Assembly: GCA_045643425.1 (NCBI GenBank)
Contig: JAZUKW010000026.1
Coordinates: 1 to 24,500, forward strand
From: RGIG426 sp045643425
Lineage (GTDB): Bacteria > Bacillota > Clostridia > Oscillospirales > Acutalibacteraceae
DNA: 24,500 nt
Direction: 5' to 3'
A program made the translations under genes and the position numbers. This document shows, piece by piece, positions 1-6,596 of this stretch; positions within the stretch are counted from its first letter, which is position 1; every line of letters starts with the position of its first letter. The notes beneath the pieces are model-generated. The model did no database searches. It had not been told where the DNA came from and saw only the letters and a list, made by a program, of their open reading frames with translations.

Positions 1-1002
1 TACTCGAAGCTGACGCCTTACGAGGTGCCGGAGGAAAAATATACCTTCCACGAAGGCTACGTTGCGGGCAAGGACCTTGCCGCGCGGGACGATTACGGTG
101 CGCTGCTGCCTTACTACGGCAAACGTGATTGGGTTTTCGACGGAACCTGCGGCGATTGGTACCAATACGGACGCGAGCTTTACGGCTTTGTGACCGACAA
201 GGGTGAGCTGGTGACCGACCCGATTTACTACGAAGTCAAGATTACCGACGACGACAAGTTTTTGATTGCCTTTCGCGGCAACCCCGATCTCGGCAACCCC
301 GCCGACGCGAGCGAAAGCAAATTTATCTATCTTATCGCCGCCACCGACGGCAGTTGGGCACACGTGTTTCCCGATTGCGTCAATGCCGACTACAACGCCG
401 GTATTCTGCTGACGTGCCATAACGACGGAACGGTTCGCCGCTGGAATGAGGACGGAGAGGAAGTCCAATGCTTTGACATTGCCGCAACGATTGACCTCGA
501 TGATCTCAACCCGGATTTGGAGCCCGAGGAAAGATGGTGGCCTTTGGAAAGCGCACTTATGTGGAGCGATGCGAAAGTGGCGCATTACTCCAATTCCGAC
601 GGTTTTGACCTTGACCGCTATCTGATTTTCGAGACCGGCGAGGTGCGAAAAACGTTGCCGGAAGGCTATTCCGAGGAAGAGGAGCGTATCGAGCCGTCCG
701 AGCCGAAACAGCCGGAGATAGAGAATGCTTGGCTCCACGGTCATTTCATCGATCCCGTTACCGACGTTCTCTATTTTTACGGAGTCGTCGACGAGCATAA
801 TTACTACACGCTGTTTGACGCTGACGGCAAGGTGCTGATTGAGAGATTTGCAAAAAAGCCCGATAAGTGGGGGAATTACGATGAACCGCTCGGAATTCGT
901 GCCGGACTGTACGCCTCGGAGGAGGGCGGACGCTTTTGTTACCGCACGCTTTCGGACGGCACGCTCAAATTCTGTTATACAATCCAAACCAACGGCGACT
1001 GA
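1..1002 (+). CDS. WG-repeat-like hypothetical protein, 5'-truncated
   Basis: The reading frame is open from the first base, so the gene most likely begins upstream of the window; a GTG at 25 is only an internal candidate and has no ribosome-binding site in front. The protein is acidic and rich in Tyr, Trp, Asp and Gly. A segment near codons 55-70 (YGFVTDKGELVTDPIYYEV) resembles the WG (KWG) repeat, in which a Gly-Phe/Leu-Val-x-x-x-Gly core is followed by a Tyr-x-x-Val strand. Later segments such as LFDADGKVLIERF have the same strand-turn-strand look, so a beta-propeller-like or WG fold is plausible. No catalytic motif is visible. It ends at a TGA just before a strong terminator. Function unknown; being a real coding region is fairly certain from length and codon use. 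Confidence 0.75.
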   Translation, partial: YSKLTPYEVPEEKYTFHEGYVAGKDLAARDDYGALLPYYGKRDWVFDGTCGDWYQYGRELYGFVTDKGELVTDPIYYEVKITDDDKFLIAFRGNPDLGNPADASESKFIYLIAATDGSWAHVFPDCVNADYNAGILLTCHNDGTVRRWNEDGEEVQCFDIAATIDLDDLNPDLEPEERWWPLESALMWSDAKVAHYSNSDGFDLDRYLIFETGEVRKTLPEGYSEEEERIEPSEPKQPEIENAWLHGHFIDPVTDVLYFYGVVDEHNYYTLFDADGKVLIERFAKKPDKWGNYDEPLGIRAGLYASEEGGRFCYRTLSDGTLKFCYTIQTNGD

Positions 1003-1006
1003 TATG

Positions 1007-1041
1007 AAAAAACACCCTCCCGATTTCGGGAGGGTGTTTTT
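1007..1041 (+). terminator. Rho-independent terminator
   Basis: A 10-bp GC-rich stem (CACCCTCCCG / CGGGAGGGTG) lies four bases after the upstream stop codon, with A residues before it and five T residues after it. It ends transcription of the truncated first gene. Confidence 0.93.
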
Positions 1042-1085
1042 GTGCATTTTTACAATGGTGTTTTGATTGACACCTTAAACTGTTC

Positions 1086-1111
1086 GTAGGGGACGATGCC
1101 CACATCGTCCC
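1086..1111. repeat. Single-hairpin repeat element (half unit)
   Basis: GTAGGGG start followed by a perfect 9-bp inverted repeat (GGGACGATG, loop CCCA, CATCGTCCC). It has the same GTAGGG-plus-hairpin form as one arm of the two larger elements that follow, so it looks like a half copy. Confidence 0.6.
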
Positions 1112-1179
1112 TTTGCGGATTGCGCGCGGAACTTAACCCGGTATTCATACGGCGGCAACGATGGTCGCCGGAATTCTTT

Positions 1180-1255
1180 TGTAGGGGCGGGCGTCCCCGA
1201 CCGCCCCACGGTCGGTGCGTAATTCTTGGGGTCGTCGAGGACGCCGACCCCTACA
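1180..1255. repeat. Paired-hairpin palindromic element, copy 1
   Basis: About 76 bases bounded by terminal inverted repeats TGTAGGGG (1180-1187) and CCCCTACA (1248-1255). Inside are two hairpins, GGGGCGG/CCGCCCC and GGGGTCG/CGACCCC, whose loops contain GCGTCC and GGACGC and are themselves complementary. There is no room for a gene. The structure is like a REP/MITE-type intergenic repeat; mobility is an inference. Confidence 0.7.
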
Positions 1256-1274
1256 TACAAAATTCAAATGATAC

Positions 1275-1352
1275 CGTAGGGCGGGGGCTTGCTCCCGCCG
1301 TTTGTGAATTTCGCATCGACCAACAGCGGCAGGACCAAGGCCCTGCCCTACG
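1275..1352. repeat. Paired-hairpin palindromic element, copy 2
   Basis: About 78 bases bounded by CGTAGGGC (1275-1282) and GCCCTACG (1345-1352). The left half folds as GGCGGGGGC/GCTCCCGCC with one G-U pair (1280-1299), the right half as GGCAGG/CCTGCC (1328-1347). It has the same outline as copy 1 with different stem sequence. Together with the half copy and copy 1 it fills the non-coding stretch 1042-1372; no coding sequence is credible there. Confidence 0.7.
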
Positions 1353-1372
1353 CAATCACCCTAAATTTCATT

Positions 1373-1407
1373 AAAAAACACCCTGCTCTGACGAGCAGGG
1401 TGTTTTT
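1373..1407. terminator. Bidirectional rho-independent terminator
   Basis: A 10-bp stem (CACCCTGCTC / GAGCAGGGTG) with a TGAC loop, flanked by six A on the left and five T on the right. It can serve either strand. It closely resembles the first terminator at 1007-1041 in form and flanks. On the minus strand it would end the short candidate coding remnant at 1423-1533. Confidence 0.85.
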
Positions 1408-1422
1408 GTGTTGTAAATTTGT

Positions 1423-1533
1423 TTACACCTCGTTGAAGCTCTCCAAGGTGCGGCCGCCGTCGATGGCGACCTCGTCGTCGTTGTCGCCGGTGTCGGCGTT
1501 GCGGAAGAAGAGGAAATACACCGCGATATACAT
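1423..1533 (-). pseudogene. Possible C-terminal gene remnant or small protein, 36 aa
   Basis: A minus-strand frame of 36 codons starts at an ATG (1531-1533), starts hydrophobic (MYIAVYFLFFR) and continues as an acidic tail ending ESFNEV. Its G+C-rich codons look like those of neighbouring genes, and a terminator lies 16 bases beyond the stop in the right orientation. AAAGGA lies about 13 bases upstream of the ATG, which is a poor start signal. It could be the surviving 3' end of a deleted membrane-protein gene, a small membrane protein, or chance. I do not recognise a family. Confidence 0.3.
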
Positions 1534-1572
1534 TTTGTCAAGAAAGTCCTTTTCTTTTTGCTCGATACGGTG

Positions 1573-1578
1573 TATACT
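1573..1578 (+). promoter_or_regulatory. Sigma-A type -10 box for the phosphoesterase gene
   Basis: TATACT lies 24 bases before the start codon. The -35 position, 17 bases upstream, is a poor match (TTTTCT), so only the -10 box is well supported. Confidence 0.5.
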
Positions 1579-1602
1579 GATTTTGAAAAGGAGGGATGAT
1601 CT

Positions 1603-2379
1603 ATGGTTTACGTTACCGGAGATACCCACGGAGAGGCAAATCGCTTAGAGATGATCGAGAAAGAAAACCACCTGCAAGCCGGCGACACGGTGATCGTGTG
1701 CGGCGATTTCGGTTACGTCAAGGAGGATCTTGCGTCGTATCTCGACGAGCTGGCGACGCGGCCGTATACGATTTGTTTTGTGGACGGCAACCATGAAAAT
1801 TTCTCGCTGATCTATTCGTTCCCCGAGAAAGAGTGGTGCGGCGGTCACGTGCATGAGATCCGCCACAACGTCCTGCACCTGATGCGCGGCTACTGCTTTA
1901 CGATCGAGGGGCACACCTATTTTGCGATGGGCGGCGCCGCGTCGAAGTCATCGGACAAGGTGGATCGGATGCTGATGGAGCATAAAGGCGGTCCGAAGAG
2001 CTGGTGGGCGGAGGAGATCCCCTCCGCCGAGGAGATGCGGCGCGCCTCCGCGACGCTGCGCGAGCGGGGCAACAAGGTGGATTACATCCTCTCGCACAAC
2101 GCGCCGCGCGAGCTGCTTTTGAAAAAGCGCGGCAAGGACGTGTCGTGGGACAAAGATCGCGAGCTGACCGGCTTTTTTGATTGGATGCTGTACGAGGTGT
2201 CGTTTACGGCGTGGTATACCGGCCATTGGCACGACGACATGGAGCTGACCGAGGACAATATGCGTACGACCGGCTTGTTCGATCGTCTGCGCGCTGACCA
2301 ACAGCCGCAAACCGAGGGCAAGCGCGTGGGACGCGTGTTTTTATTGTATTTCAACGTGGTGCCGATCGAGCCCGCGTAA
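1603..2379 (+). CDS. Calcineurin-like metallophosphoesterase
   Basis: This 258-residue protein carries the ordered motifs of the calcineurin-type phosphoesterase fold: GDTHG (residues 6-10, metal ligands D7 and H9), GDFG (D35), GNHEN (N63, H64), a later SHNAP and a C-terminal GHWH. These residues bind the two metal ions that activate water for phosphoester hydrolysis. It looks cytoplasmic, with no signal peptide or membrane segment. The substrate cannot be read from the sequence. The start is set by AAAAGGAGGG ending eight bases before the ATG at 1603. It is monocistronic or co-transcribed with the next gene, 24 bases away. The fold is very likely; the substrate is open. Confidence 0.9.
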   Translation: MVYVTGDTHGEANRLEMIEKENHLQAGDTVIVCGDFGYVKEDLASYLDELATRPYTICFVDGNHENFSLIYSFPEKEWCGGHVHEIRHNVLHLMRGYCFTIEGHTYFAMGGAASKSSDKVDRMLMEHKGGPKSWWAEEIPSAEEMRRASATLRERGNKVDYILSHNAPRELLLKKRGKDVSWDKDRELTGFFDWMLYEVSFTAWYTGHWHDDMELTEDNMRTTGLFDRLRADQQPQTEGKRVGRVFLLYFNVVPIEPA

Positions 2380-2403
2380 AAACATAGAAAAGGAGTGCTT
2401 TTT

Positions 2404-2796
2404 ATGGAACGTGTTGTGAAATTCTTAAAAGAGGCGGAGACCTATTATCTCGCCACCGTCGAGGGGGATCAGCCGCGTGTGCGCCCGTTCGGCACGGTGA
2501 ACGTGTTCGAGGGCAAGCTGTATATCCAAACCGGAAAGGTGAAGCCGGTGTCGGCGCAGCTGCTCAAGAATCCGAAAGCGGAGATTTGCGCGTTTAAGGA
2601 CGGCAAATGGCTGCGCCTTTGCGGTACGCTCAAGGAGGATGACCGCGTGGAGGCGAAAAAAGCGATGCTCGACGCGTATCCGAATCTGCGCGCGATGTAC
2701 GACGAAAACGACGGCAACACGCAGGTGTTTTTCTTTGAAAATGCGACCGCGACGTTCTCGTCGTTTACCGAGGCGCCGCAAACGGTGACGTTCTGA
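2404..2796 (+). CDS. Pyridoxamine 5'-phosphate oxidase-fold (FMN-binding) protein
   Basis: A 130-residue protein beginning MERVVKFLKEAETYYLATV, followed by a G-x-Q-P-R-V-R-P-F-G stretch, which is the typical opening of the small PPOX-like split-barrel family. This family binds FMN or related cofactors and includes nitroimidazole-resistance (NimA-like) reductases and general stress proteins. LWTRP-type nitroreductase motifs are absent, so the substrate is unknown. The start at ATG 2404 is preferred over an in-frame GTG at 2395 because AAAAGGAG lies eight bases upstream of the ATG and overlaps the GTG. The gene follows the phosphoesterase by 24 bases and may share its transcript. Cytoplasmic; about family-average length. 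Confidence 0.85.
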   Translation: MERVVKFLKEAETYYLATVEGDQPRVRPFGTVNVFEGKLYIQTGKVKPVSAQLLKNPKAEICAFKDGKWLRLCGTLKEDDRVEAKKAMLDAYPNLRAMYDENDGNTQVFFFENATATFSSFTEAPQTVTF

Positions 2797-2839
2797 AAAT
2801 CGCTTAAAACCGCCATACGCAAGCAAGTGAAAAAATAAC

Positions 2840-2868
2840 TTGCATTTTTCCGAAAACCGTGGTATAGT
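2840..2868 (+). promoter_or_regulatory. Sigma-A promoter for the EamA-type transporter
   Basis: TTGCAT (2840-2845), a 17-base spacer and TATAGT (2863-2868). Transcription would start near 2875, leaving a leader of about 75 bases before the ATG at 2950. Confidence 0.75.
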
Positions 2869-2874
2869 GGATTT

Positions 2875-2930
2875 CACGGGTGAGCACCTACCGACAGTCA
2901 GGCTATTTTGGTTTGACTGTCGATTTTTTA
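2875..2930 (+). promoter_or_regulatory. Attenuator-like leader, candidate riboswitch
   Basis: The leader contains GGGTGAGCACCTACC, then a perfect 9-bp stem CGACAGTCA/TGACTGTCG (2892-2900 and 2914-2922) with a 13-base loop, followed directly by ATTTTTT. This is an intrinsic terminator placed between the promoter and the ribosome-binding site, so read-through must be conditional. The short region upstream of the terminator and the transporter downstream recall small guanidine-type switches, possibly the guanidine-IV (mepA) class. That class assignment is from memory of its general form and is weak; the attenuator itself is well supported. Confidence 0.6.
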
Positions 2931-2949
2931 TTATAAGGAGTGTTTTATT

Positions 2950-3378
2950 ATGCCGCTTGCCGCCTATATGCCGATCGCGCTGATCGTCGTTTCCAACGTG
3001 TTTTACGCGATCTGCGCCAAATCCACCCCGTCCGATCTAAACCCGATGGCGGGCCTTACTGTGACCTATCTCGTGGGCGCCGTCTGTTCCGGCGGGTTGT
3101 ATTACGCCATGAGCGGGGGAGGGAGACTCATCAAAGAATACCAGCATCTTAACTGGACGACCTTTTTGCTCGGGCTTGTCATCGTCGGGCTCGAGGCGGG
3201 CGCGATCTGGATGTATAAAGCCGGGTGGAACGTCAACACCGGGCAGCTTTTGCACAGCTCGATTTTGGCGGTGGTGCTGATTTTCGTCGGGTATTTTCTC
3301 TATCACGAGGCGATCACGCCGTCGAAGCTGATCGGCTTGGCGGCTTGTTCGGTGGGAATCTTTTTCTTGAGCCGCTGA
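2950..3378 (+). CDS. Half-size EamA/DMT-superfamily transporter
   Basis: A 142-residue, very hydrophobic protein with about five membrane segments (roughly residues 3-25, 33-55, 73-97, 100-121 and 125-142). It resembles a single EamA-type repeat, half of the usual ten-helix DMT transporter, so it probably works as a dimer, as the related SMR proteins do. The final helix pair after the L-x-H-x-x-I-x-P-S-K loop is typical of the family. The start is set by AAGGAG nine bases before ATG 2950. Its substrate is not visible; the attenuator-type leader upstream hints at ligand-controlled export of a small compound. The gene stands alone. Confidence 0.8.
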   Translation: MPLAAYMPIALIVVSNVFYAICAKSTPSDLNPMAGLTVTYLVGAVCSGGLYYAMSGGGRLIKEYQHLNWTTFLLGLVIVGLEAGAIWMYKAGWNVNTGQLLHSSILAVVLIFVGYFLYHEAITPSKLIGLAACSVGIFFLSR

Positions 3379-3381
3379 CCC

Positions 3382-3410
3382 TTTACAAGCGGAACATTTT
3401 GTGATACACT
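3382..3410 (+). promoter_or_regulatory. Sigma-A promoter for the PAP2 gene
   Basis: TTTACA (3382-3387), an exact 17-base spacer, and TACACT (3405-3410), 28 bases before the start codon. Confidence 0.75.
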
Positions 3411-3437
3411 AAACGAAGATCATTTCGGAGGTGCGTT

Positions 3438-4148
3438 ATGGAAAAACAAAAACGGGAAAACCGCGTCAAATGGTACGGCGTGGTGATCGGTCTTTTTTCG
3501 CTTGCCGCGCAACACGGCATTTATCTTCTCGCGAACACGCTCGCGGGTGTTGTCGGCAACGAGTCGATCTTGCCGATCATCGACCAAATCGACAACGCGA
3601 TTCCGGTGCTGCCGATTTTCGTCATTCCCTACGTGTGGGCGTATCTGTTTTGGGGAATGGCGCCGATGGCGGCTTCCAAATGCAAAACGGATCACTTTAA
3701 AGATTTTCTCGCGGCGTATCTCATCGCCTGCGTGGTCGGCGGGCTGATCCTCGTGTTCGTCCCGACCTATATGGACCGCGTGGCGGAGGGGCTTTGGACC
3801 CGCCCGCAGGATAATTTTCTCGAAAAGCTGCTCCATTTCTGGTACTCGCTGGTCGGCAGCGAGCGGGCGTATAACCTGTTCCCGAGCTTCCACTGCATCA
3901 ACAGCACCATCTGCTATTTGGCGGTTGCGGGCCGCAAGGAAGTGCCGCTGTGGTTCCGCGTGTATTCGCTGGTCATCGCGGTGATGATTTTCGCCGCGAC
4001 GCTGTTCGTGAAACAACACTACCTCATCGACGTGGTGAGCGGTATTCTTATTGCTTCGGTCGCGTTTGCCACCGCGAAGCGCTGGCATCTCGGCAAAATG
4101 TTCGATCCGCTGGTCGCCGCGTGGAACAAGGCCTTTAAAAAGGCGTAA
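3438..4148 (+). CDS. PAP2-superfamily membrane phosphatase
   Basis: A 236-residue membrane protein with about six hydrophobic segments. The PAP2 motifs are visible late in the chain: PSFH (residues 149-152, the motif-2 histidine) and KQHYLIDVVSG (192-202, histidine 194 and aspartate 198 of motif 3). These form the active site that removes phosphate from lipid phosphates. The usual KxxxxxxRP motif 1 is not clear; LWTRPQDN near 119-126 may be its remnant, so motif 1 is atypical as in the inositol-phosphorylceramide synthase-like branch. Start ATG 3438 follows GGAGG by seven bases. It has its own promoter and terminator. Substrate unknown, perhaps undecaprenyl pyrophosphate or phosphatidate. Confidence 0.82.
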   Translation: MEKQKRENRVKWYGVVIGLFSLAAQHGIYLLANTLAGVVGNESILPIIDQIDNAIPVLPIFVIPYVWAYLFWGMAPMAASKCKTDHFKDFLAAYLIACVVGGLILVFVPTYMDRVAEGLWTRPQDNFLEKLLHFWYSLVGSERAYNLFPSFHCINSTICYLAVAGRKEVPLWFRVYSLVIAVMIFAATLFVKQHYLIDVVSGILIASVAFATAKRWHLGKMFDPLVAAWNKAFKKA

Positions 4149-4160
4149 ATCCGTCAATCG

Positions 4161-4192
4161 AAAAAGCACCGCTTGCGGTGCTTTTTCTTTTT
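4161..4192 (+). terminator. Rho-independent terminator
   Basis: AAAAAGCACCGC, loop TT, GCGGTGCTTTTT and further T residues, 13 bases after the PAP2 stop codon. Confidence 0.93.
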
Positions 4193-4213
4193 GTAAACAG
4201 ACTATTTGCACAT

Positions 4214-4291
4214 TGTTCCCACTTTGTTCACAAATTCATCTTGTGTTCGGAAAAGAAAAATGGTATACTATACTCACCAAATGTGAACAAA
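4214..4291 (+). promoter_or_regulatory. Promoter with regulator-binding repeats, two-component operon
   Basis: The promoter is TTGTGT (4241-4246), a 17-base spacer and TATACT (4264-4269). Directly upstream are two direct repeats TGTTCC (4214) and TGTTCA (4225) at an 11-base period, the arrangement OmpR/PhoB-type regulators bind. TTTGTTCACA (4223-4232) is also an exact inverted match to TGTGAACAAA (4282-4291) on the other side of the promoter. Autoregulation by the encoded response regulator is the simplest inference. Confidence 0.65.
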
Positions 4292-4340
4292 CTGCCGAAG
4301 CACGTTGCGGCTGTGCGGCAAGAAAGGGTGGAACGCCACT

Positions 4341-5054
4341 ATGACCCCGAAATCCAACACCAAAATCCTCATCGTTGACGATGACAGTAATATTTGCGAA
4401 TTGTTACGGTTGTATGCCGAAAAAGAGTCGTGGGCGACGGTTATCGCGCACGACGGCGAAAAAGCGCTGGAGCTGTTCGAGCGGGAGCAGCCGGATTTAG
4501 TGCTGCTCGACGTGATGATGCCGAAGCTGGACGGCTGGCAGGTGTGCCGCCGTATCCGTAAGGTCTCCGATTGCCCGATCATTATGCTTACCGCGAAGGG
4601 CGAGGTGTTCGACCGCGTTTTAGGGCTGGAGATCGGCGCGGACGACTACGTGATCAAGCCGTTTGAGACGAAAGAGGTGGTCGCCCGGATCAAAGCGATC
4701 CTGCGCCGCACCGGAAAAACGGAAGAACGGCTGAAAGAAGTCTCCTACGACAAGCTGACGATCAACATGGAAAACTATGAGATGCGCGTCAACGGAAAAG
4801 CGGTGGATACGCCGCCGAAAGAGCTGGAGCTGATTTTTTACTTGGCGAGCAACCCGGGGCGCTCCTTTACGCGTCAGCAGCTGCTCGACGAGGTATGGGG
4901 AATCAAGTGCGAGGTAGAAAGCCGCACGGTGGACGTCCACGTCAAGCGCCTGCGCGAGAAGCTGGCGGGCGTGTCCGACGAGTGGGAGCTGCGTACCGTG
5001 TGGGGCTACGGCTATAAATTCGCGGTGAAGGAAAAGGAAGACCAGGATGTTTAA
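4341..5054 (+). CDS. OmpR-family response regulator
   Basis: A 237-residue, two-domain regulator. The receiver domain has the acidic pair D13-D15 (VDDD), phospho-acceptor D57 (LLDVMMPKLDG), T84 (MLTA) and K106 (IKPF). The C-terminal half (about 135-235) is a winged-helix DNA-binding domain, with the family pattern ELELIFYLASNPG, QLLDEVWG, RTVDVHVKRLREK and VWGYGYKF. Phosphorylation by the neighbouring kinase should drive dimer binding to 11-base direct repeats. ATG 4341 is chosen over an upstream in-frame TTG at 4305 because it gives the standard N-terminus and has GGGTGG about ten bases upstream. It overlaps the kinase gene by 8 bases. Placement before an HtrA-type protease suggests a CssR-like secretion-stress role (inference). 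Confidence 0.95.
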   Translation: MTPKSNTKILIVDDDSNICELLRLYAEKESWATVIAHDGEKALELFEREQPDLVLLDVMMPKLDGWQVCRRIRKVSDCPIIMLTAKGEVFDRVLGLEIGADDYVIKPFETKEVVARIKAILRRTGKTEERLKEVSYDKLTINMENYEMRVNGKAVDTPPKELELIFYLASNPGRSFTRQQLLDEVWGIKCEVESRTVDVHVKRLREKLAGVSDEWELRTVWGYGYKFAVKEKEDQDV

Positions 5055-6525
5055 AAGCGTTTTTTTTAAATATTTCTCGGTGATAACGCTGGTGATTTGT
5101 TTAAGCTTTTTAACGCTGGCCGCGGTGCAAAGCGCGGTTTCCGCCAAGCATTGGCTGAACGAAAAACAAGAGCTGTTTACCGAAAACGCCTGCCGCGTGG
5201 CGGATAACGCCGCGCTGTATTTTCGGCCGACACCGGGCAACGAGGCGCGGTATTCGCTGTTTTTGGACGATCACAGCTCCCTCCCGGCGATCGTGGAGCT
5301 GCTCTCCGACGCGCTGCAGGCTGACGTGATGATCACCGACGCGCGCGGCGTGCTGTTGGTGCGCGCTTTCCAGCGCGCGGAACCGGGCGATCCGACGTTT
5401 ATGCAGCTGCCGGACGACGTTGTGACGGAGATCGGACGCTCGACCTCTTACTTTTCGGTGGGAACACTGAACGGTGTGTATGATACGCGTCGGTATACGG
5501 CGGGGGCGGCGATCGAACAAAACGGCATCCTGCTCGGTTACGTCGTTGTGACCGCTTCGGCGGGAGATATGTTTCACTATCTCGGACAAAATTTGCGCAT
5601 TTTCCTGACCTCTGCCGTCATTACACTGCTTTTGGCTGCGGCGGCGGTATACGTGTTTACCTATCGGCTGTCGATGCCGCTGCGGAAGATGGCGGCGGCG
5701 GCAAAATCCTTCGGCGAGGGAGATTTCTCCCGCCGCTTGCCCGTGAAAGGGCAGGACGAGGTGGCGGAGCTTGCGAAAGAGCTGAACGCCATGGCGGAAT
5801 CGCTCTCCCGCGAGGAGGAAATGAGCCGCACCTTTGTGGCGAACGTCTCTCACGAGCTGCGTACGCCGATGACCACGATTTCCGGCTTTGTGGACGGAAT
5901 GCGCGACGGCACGATCCCGCCCGAAAAACACGACTTTTATCTCTCGATCGTGTCCGACGAGGTGCGCCGTCTGTCGCGGCTCGTGCAGGCGATGCTCAAC
6001 CTCTCGCGCATCGACAACCAGTCGCTCAAGGTGTGTCCCTCCGCGTTTGATTTGACGGCGCTGGCGGGCAAGACGCTGTTGTCGTTTGAACAGCGTATCG
6101 ACGAAAAGCATTTGCGTATCACCGGCATCGACGATGCGCCGGATGCGCCGGTGGTCGCCGACGAGGATCTCATCGGGCAGGTGGTGTATAACCTGCTGGA
6201 CAACGCGGTAAAATTCACGAACGAGGGCGGCGAGATCCGTATTGCGGTCGTGCCGACCGCCGACCGCGTGACCTTTACCGTACACAACACCGGCGACGGC
6301 ATTCCCGCCGACGAGCTGCCGTATGTTTTCGATCGGTTCTATAAAAGCGACCGCAGCCGCAGCCTGGATAAGACCGGCGCGGGGCTCGGACTGTTCTTGG
6401 TGAAGAGTATCGTAGGCCTCCACAACGGCGAAATCAGCGTAAGCTCCGTGCAGGGCGAGTATTGTCGGTTTGAATTCTGGCTCCCGCTGCGCGCGGCAGA
6501 TACGGAAAATACGAAAAAAGTTTAA
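5047..6525 (+). CDS. Sensor histidine kinase (HAMP, HisKA, HATPase)
   Basis: A 492-residue membrane kinase. TM1 spans about 8-28 and TM2 about 183-205, enclosing an extracytoplasmic sensor of roughly 150 residues. A HAMP domain follows (about 206-258), then the HisKA dimerisation helix with SHELRTPM, phospho-acceptor H269. The HATPase domain shows the N box NLLDNAVKF (382-390), DGIP and GAGLGLFLVK. No PAS domain is seen, which argues against a WalK-type kinase and is compatible with CssS/PhoR-like sensors. It autophosphorylates and passes phosphate to the regulator encoded just upstream. Translation is likely coupled, since its ATG lies inside the end of the regulator gene. The sensed signal is unknown; misfolded exported protein is a guess from the protease downstream. 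Confidence 0.95.
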   Translation: MFKSVFFKYFSVITLVICLSFLTLAAVQSAVSAKHWLNEKQELFTENACRVADNAALYFRPTPGNEARYSLFLDDHSSLPAIVELLSDALQADVMITDARGVLLVRAFQRAEPGDPTFMQLPDDVVTEIGRSTSYFSVGTLNGVYDTRRYTAGAAIEQNGILLGYVVVTASAGDMFHYLGQNLRIFLTSAVITLLLAAAAVYVFTYRLSMPLRKMAAAAKSFGEGDFSRRLPVKGQDEVAELAKELNAMAESLSREEEMSRTFVANVSHELRTPMTTISGFVDGMRDGTIPPEKHDFYLSIVSDEVRRLSRLVQAMLNLSRIDNQSLKVCPSAFDLTALAGKTLLSFEQRIDEKHLRITGIDDAPDAPVVADEDLIGQVVYNLLDNAVKFTNEGGEIRIAVVPTADRVTFTVHNTGDGIPADELPYVFDRFYKSDRSRSLDKTGAGLGLFLVKSIVGLHNGEISVSSVQGEYCRFEFWLPLRAADTENTKKV

Positions 6526-6530
6526 AATTT

Positions 6531-6563
6531 CGTCATACTTATTGTGTGACGGTTTGGTATACT
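6531..6563 (+). promoter_or_regulatory. htrA promoter with operator-like inverted repeat
   Basis: A TATACT -10 box (6558-6563) sits 34 bases before the start codon; the -35 position is poor (ATACTT). An inverted repeat CGTCATAC-TTATT-GTGTGACG (6531-6551, seven of eight bases paired) covers the -35 region. The weak -35 with an overlying repeat fits an activator-dependent promoter. The GGTATACTAT stretch is shared with the two-component promoter at 4262-4271. Confidence 0.6.
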
Positions 6564-6596
6564 ATGAAATGGAAATGACAGAAAGGATGAATTGCC

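Noticed and set aside
5110..6423. Long minus-strand open frame of 437 codons opposite the kinase gene
   Set aside because: It is the G+C-driven shadow of a well-supported histidine kinase; its translation is rich in Arg and His with no domain.
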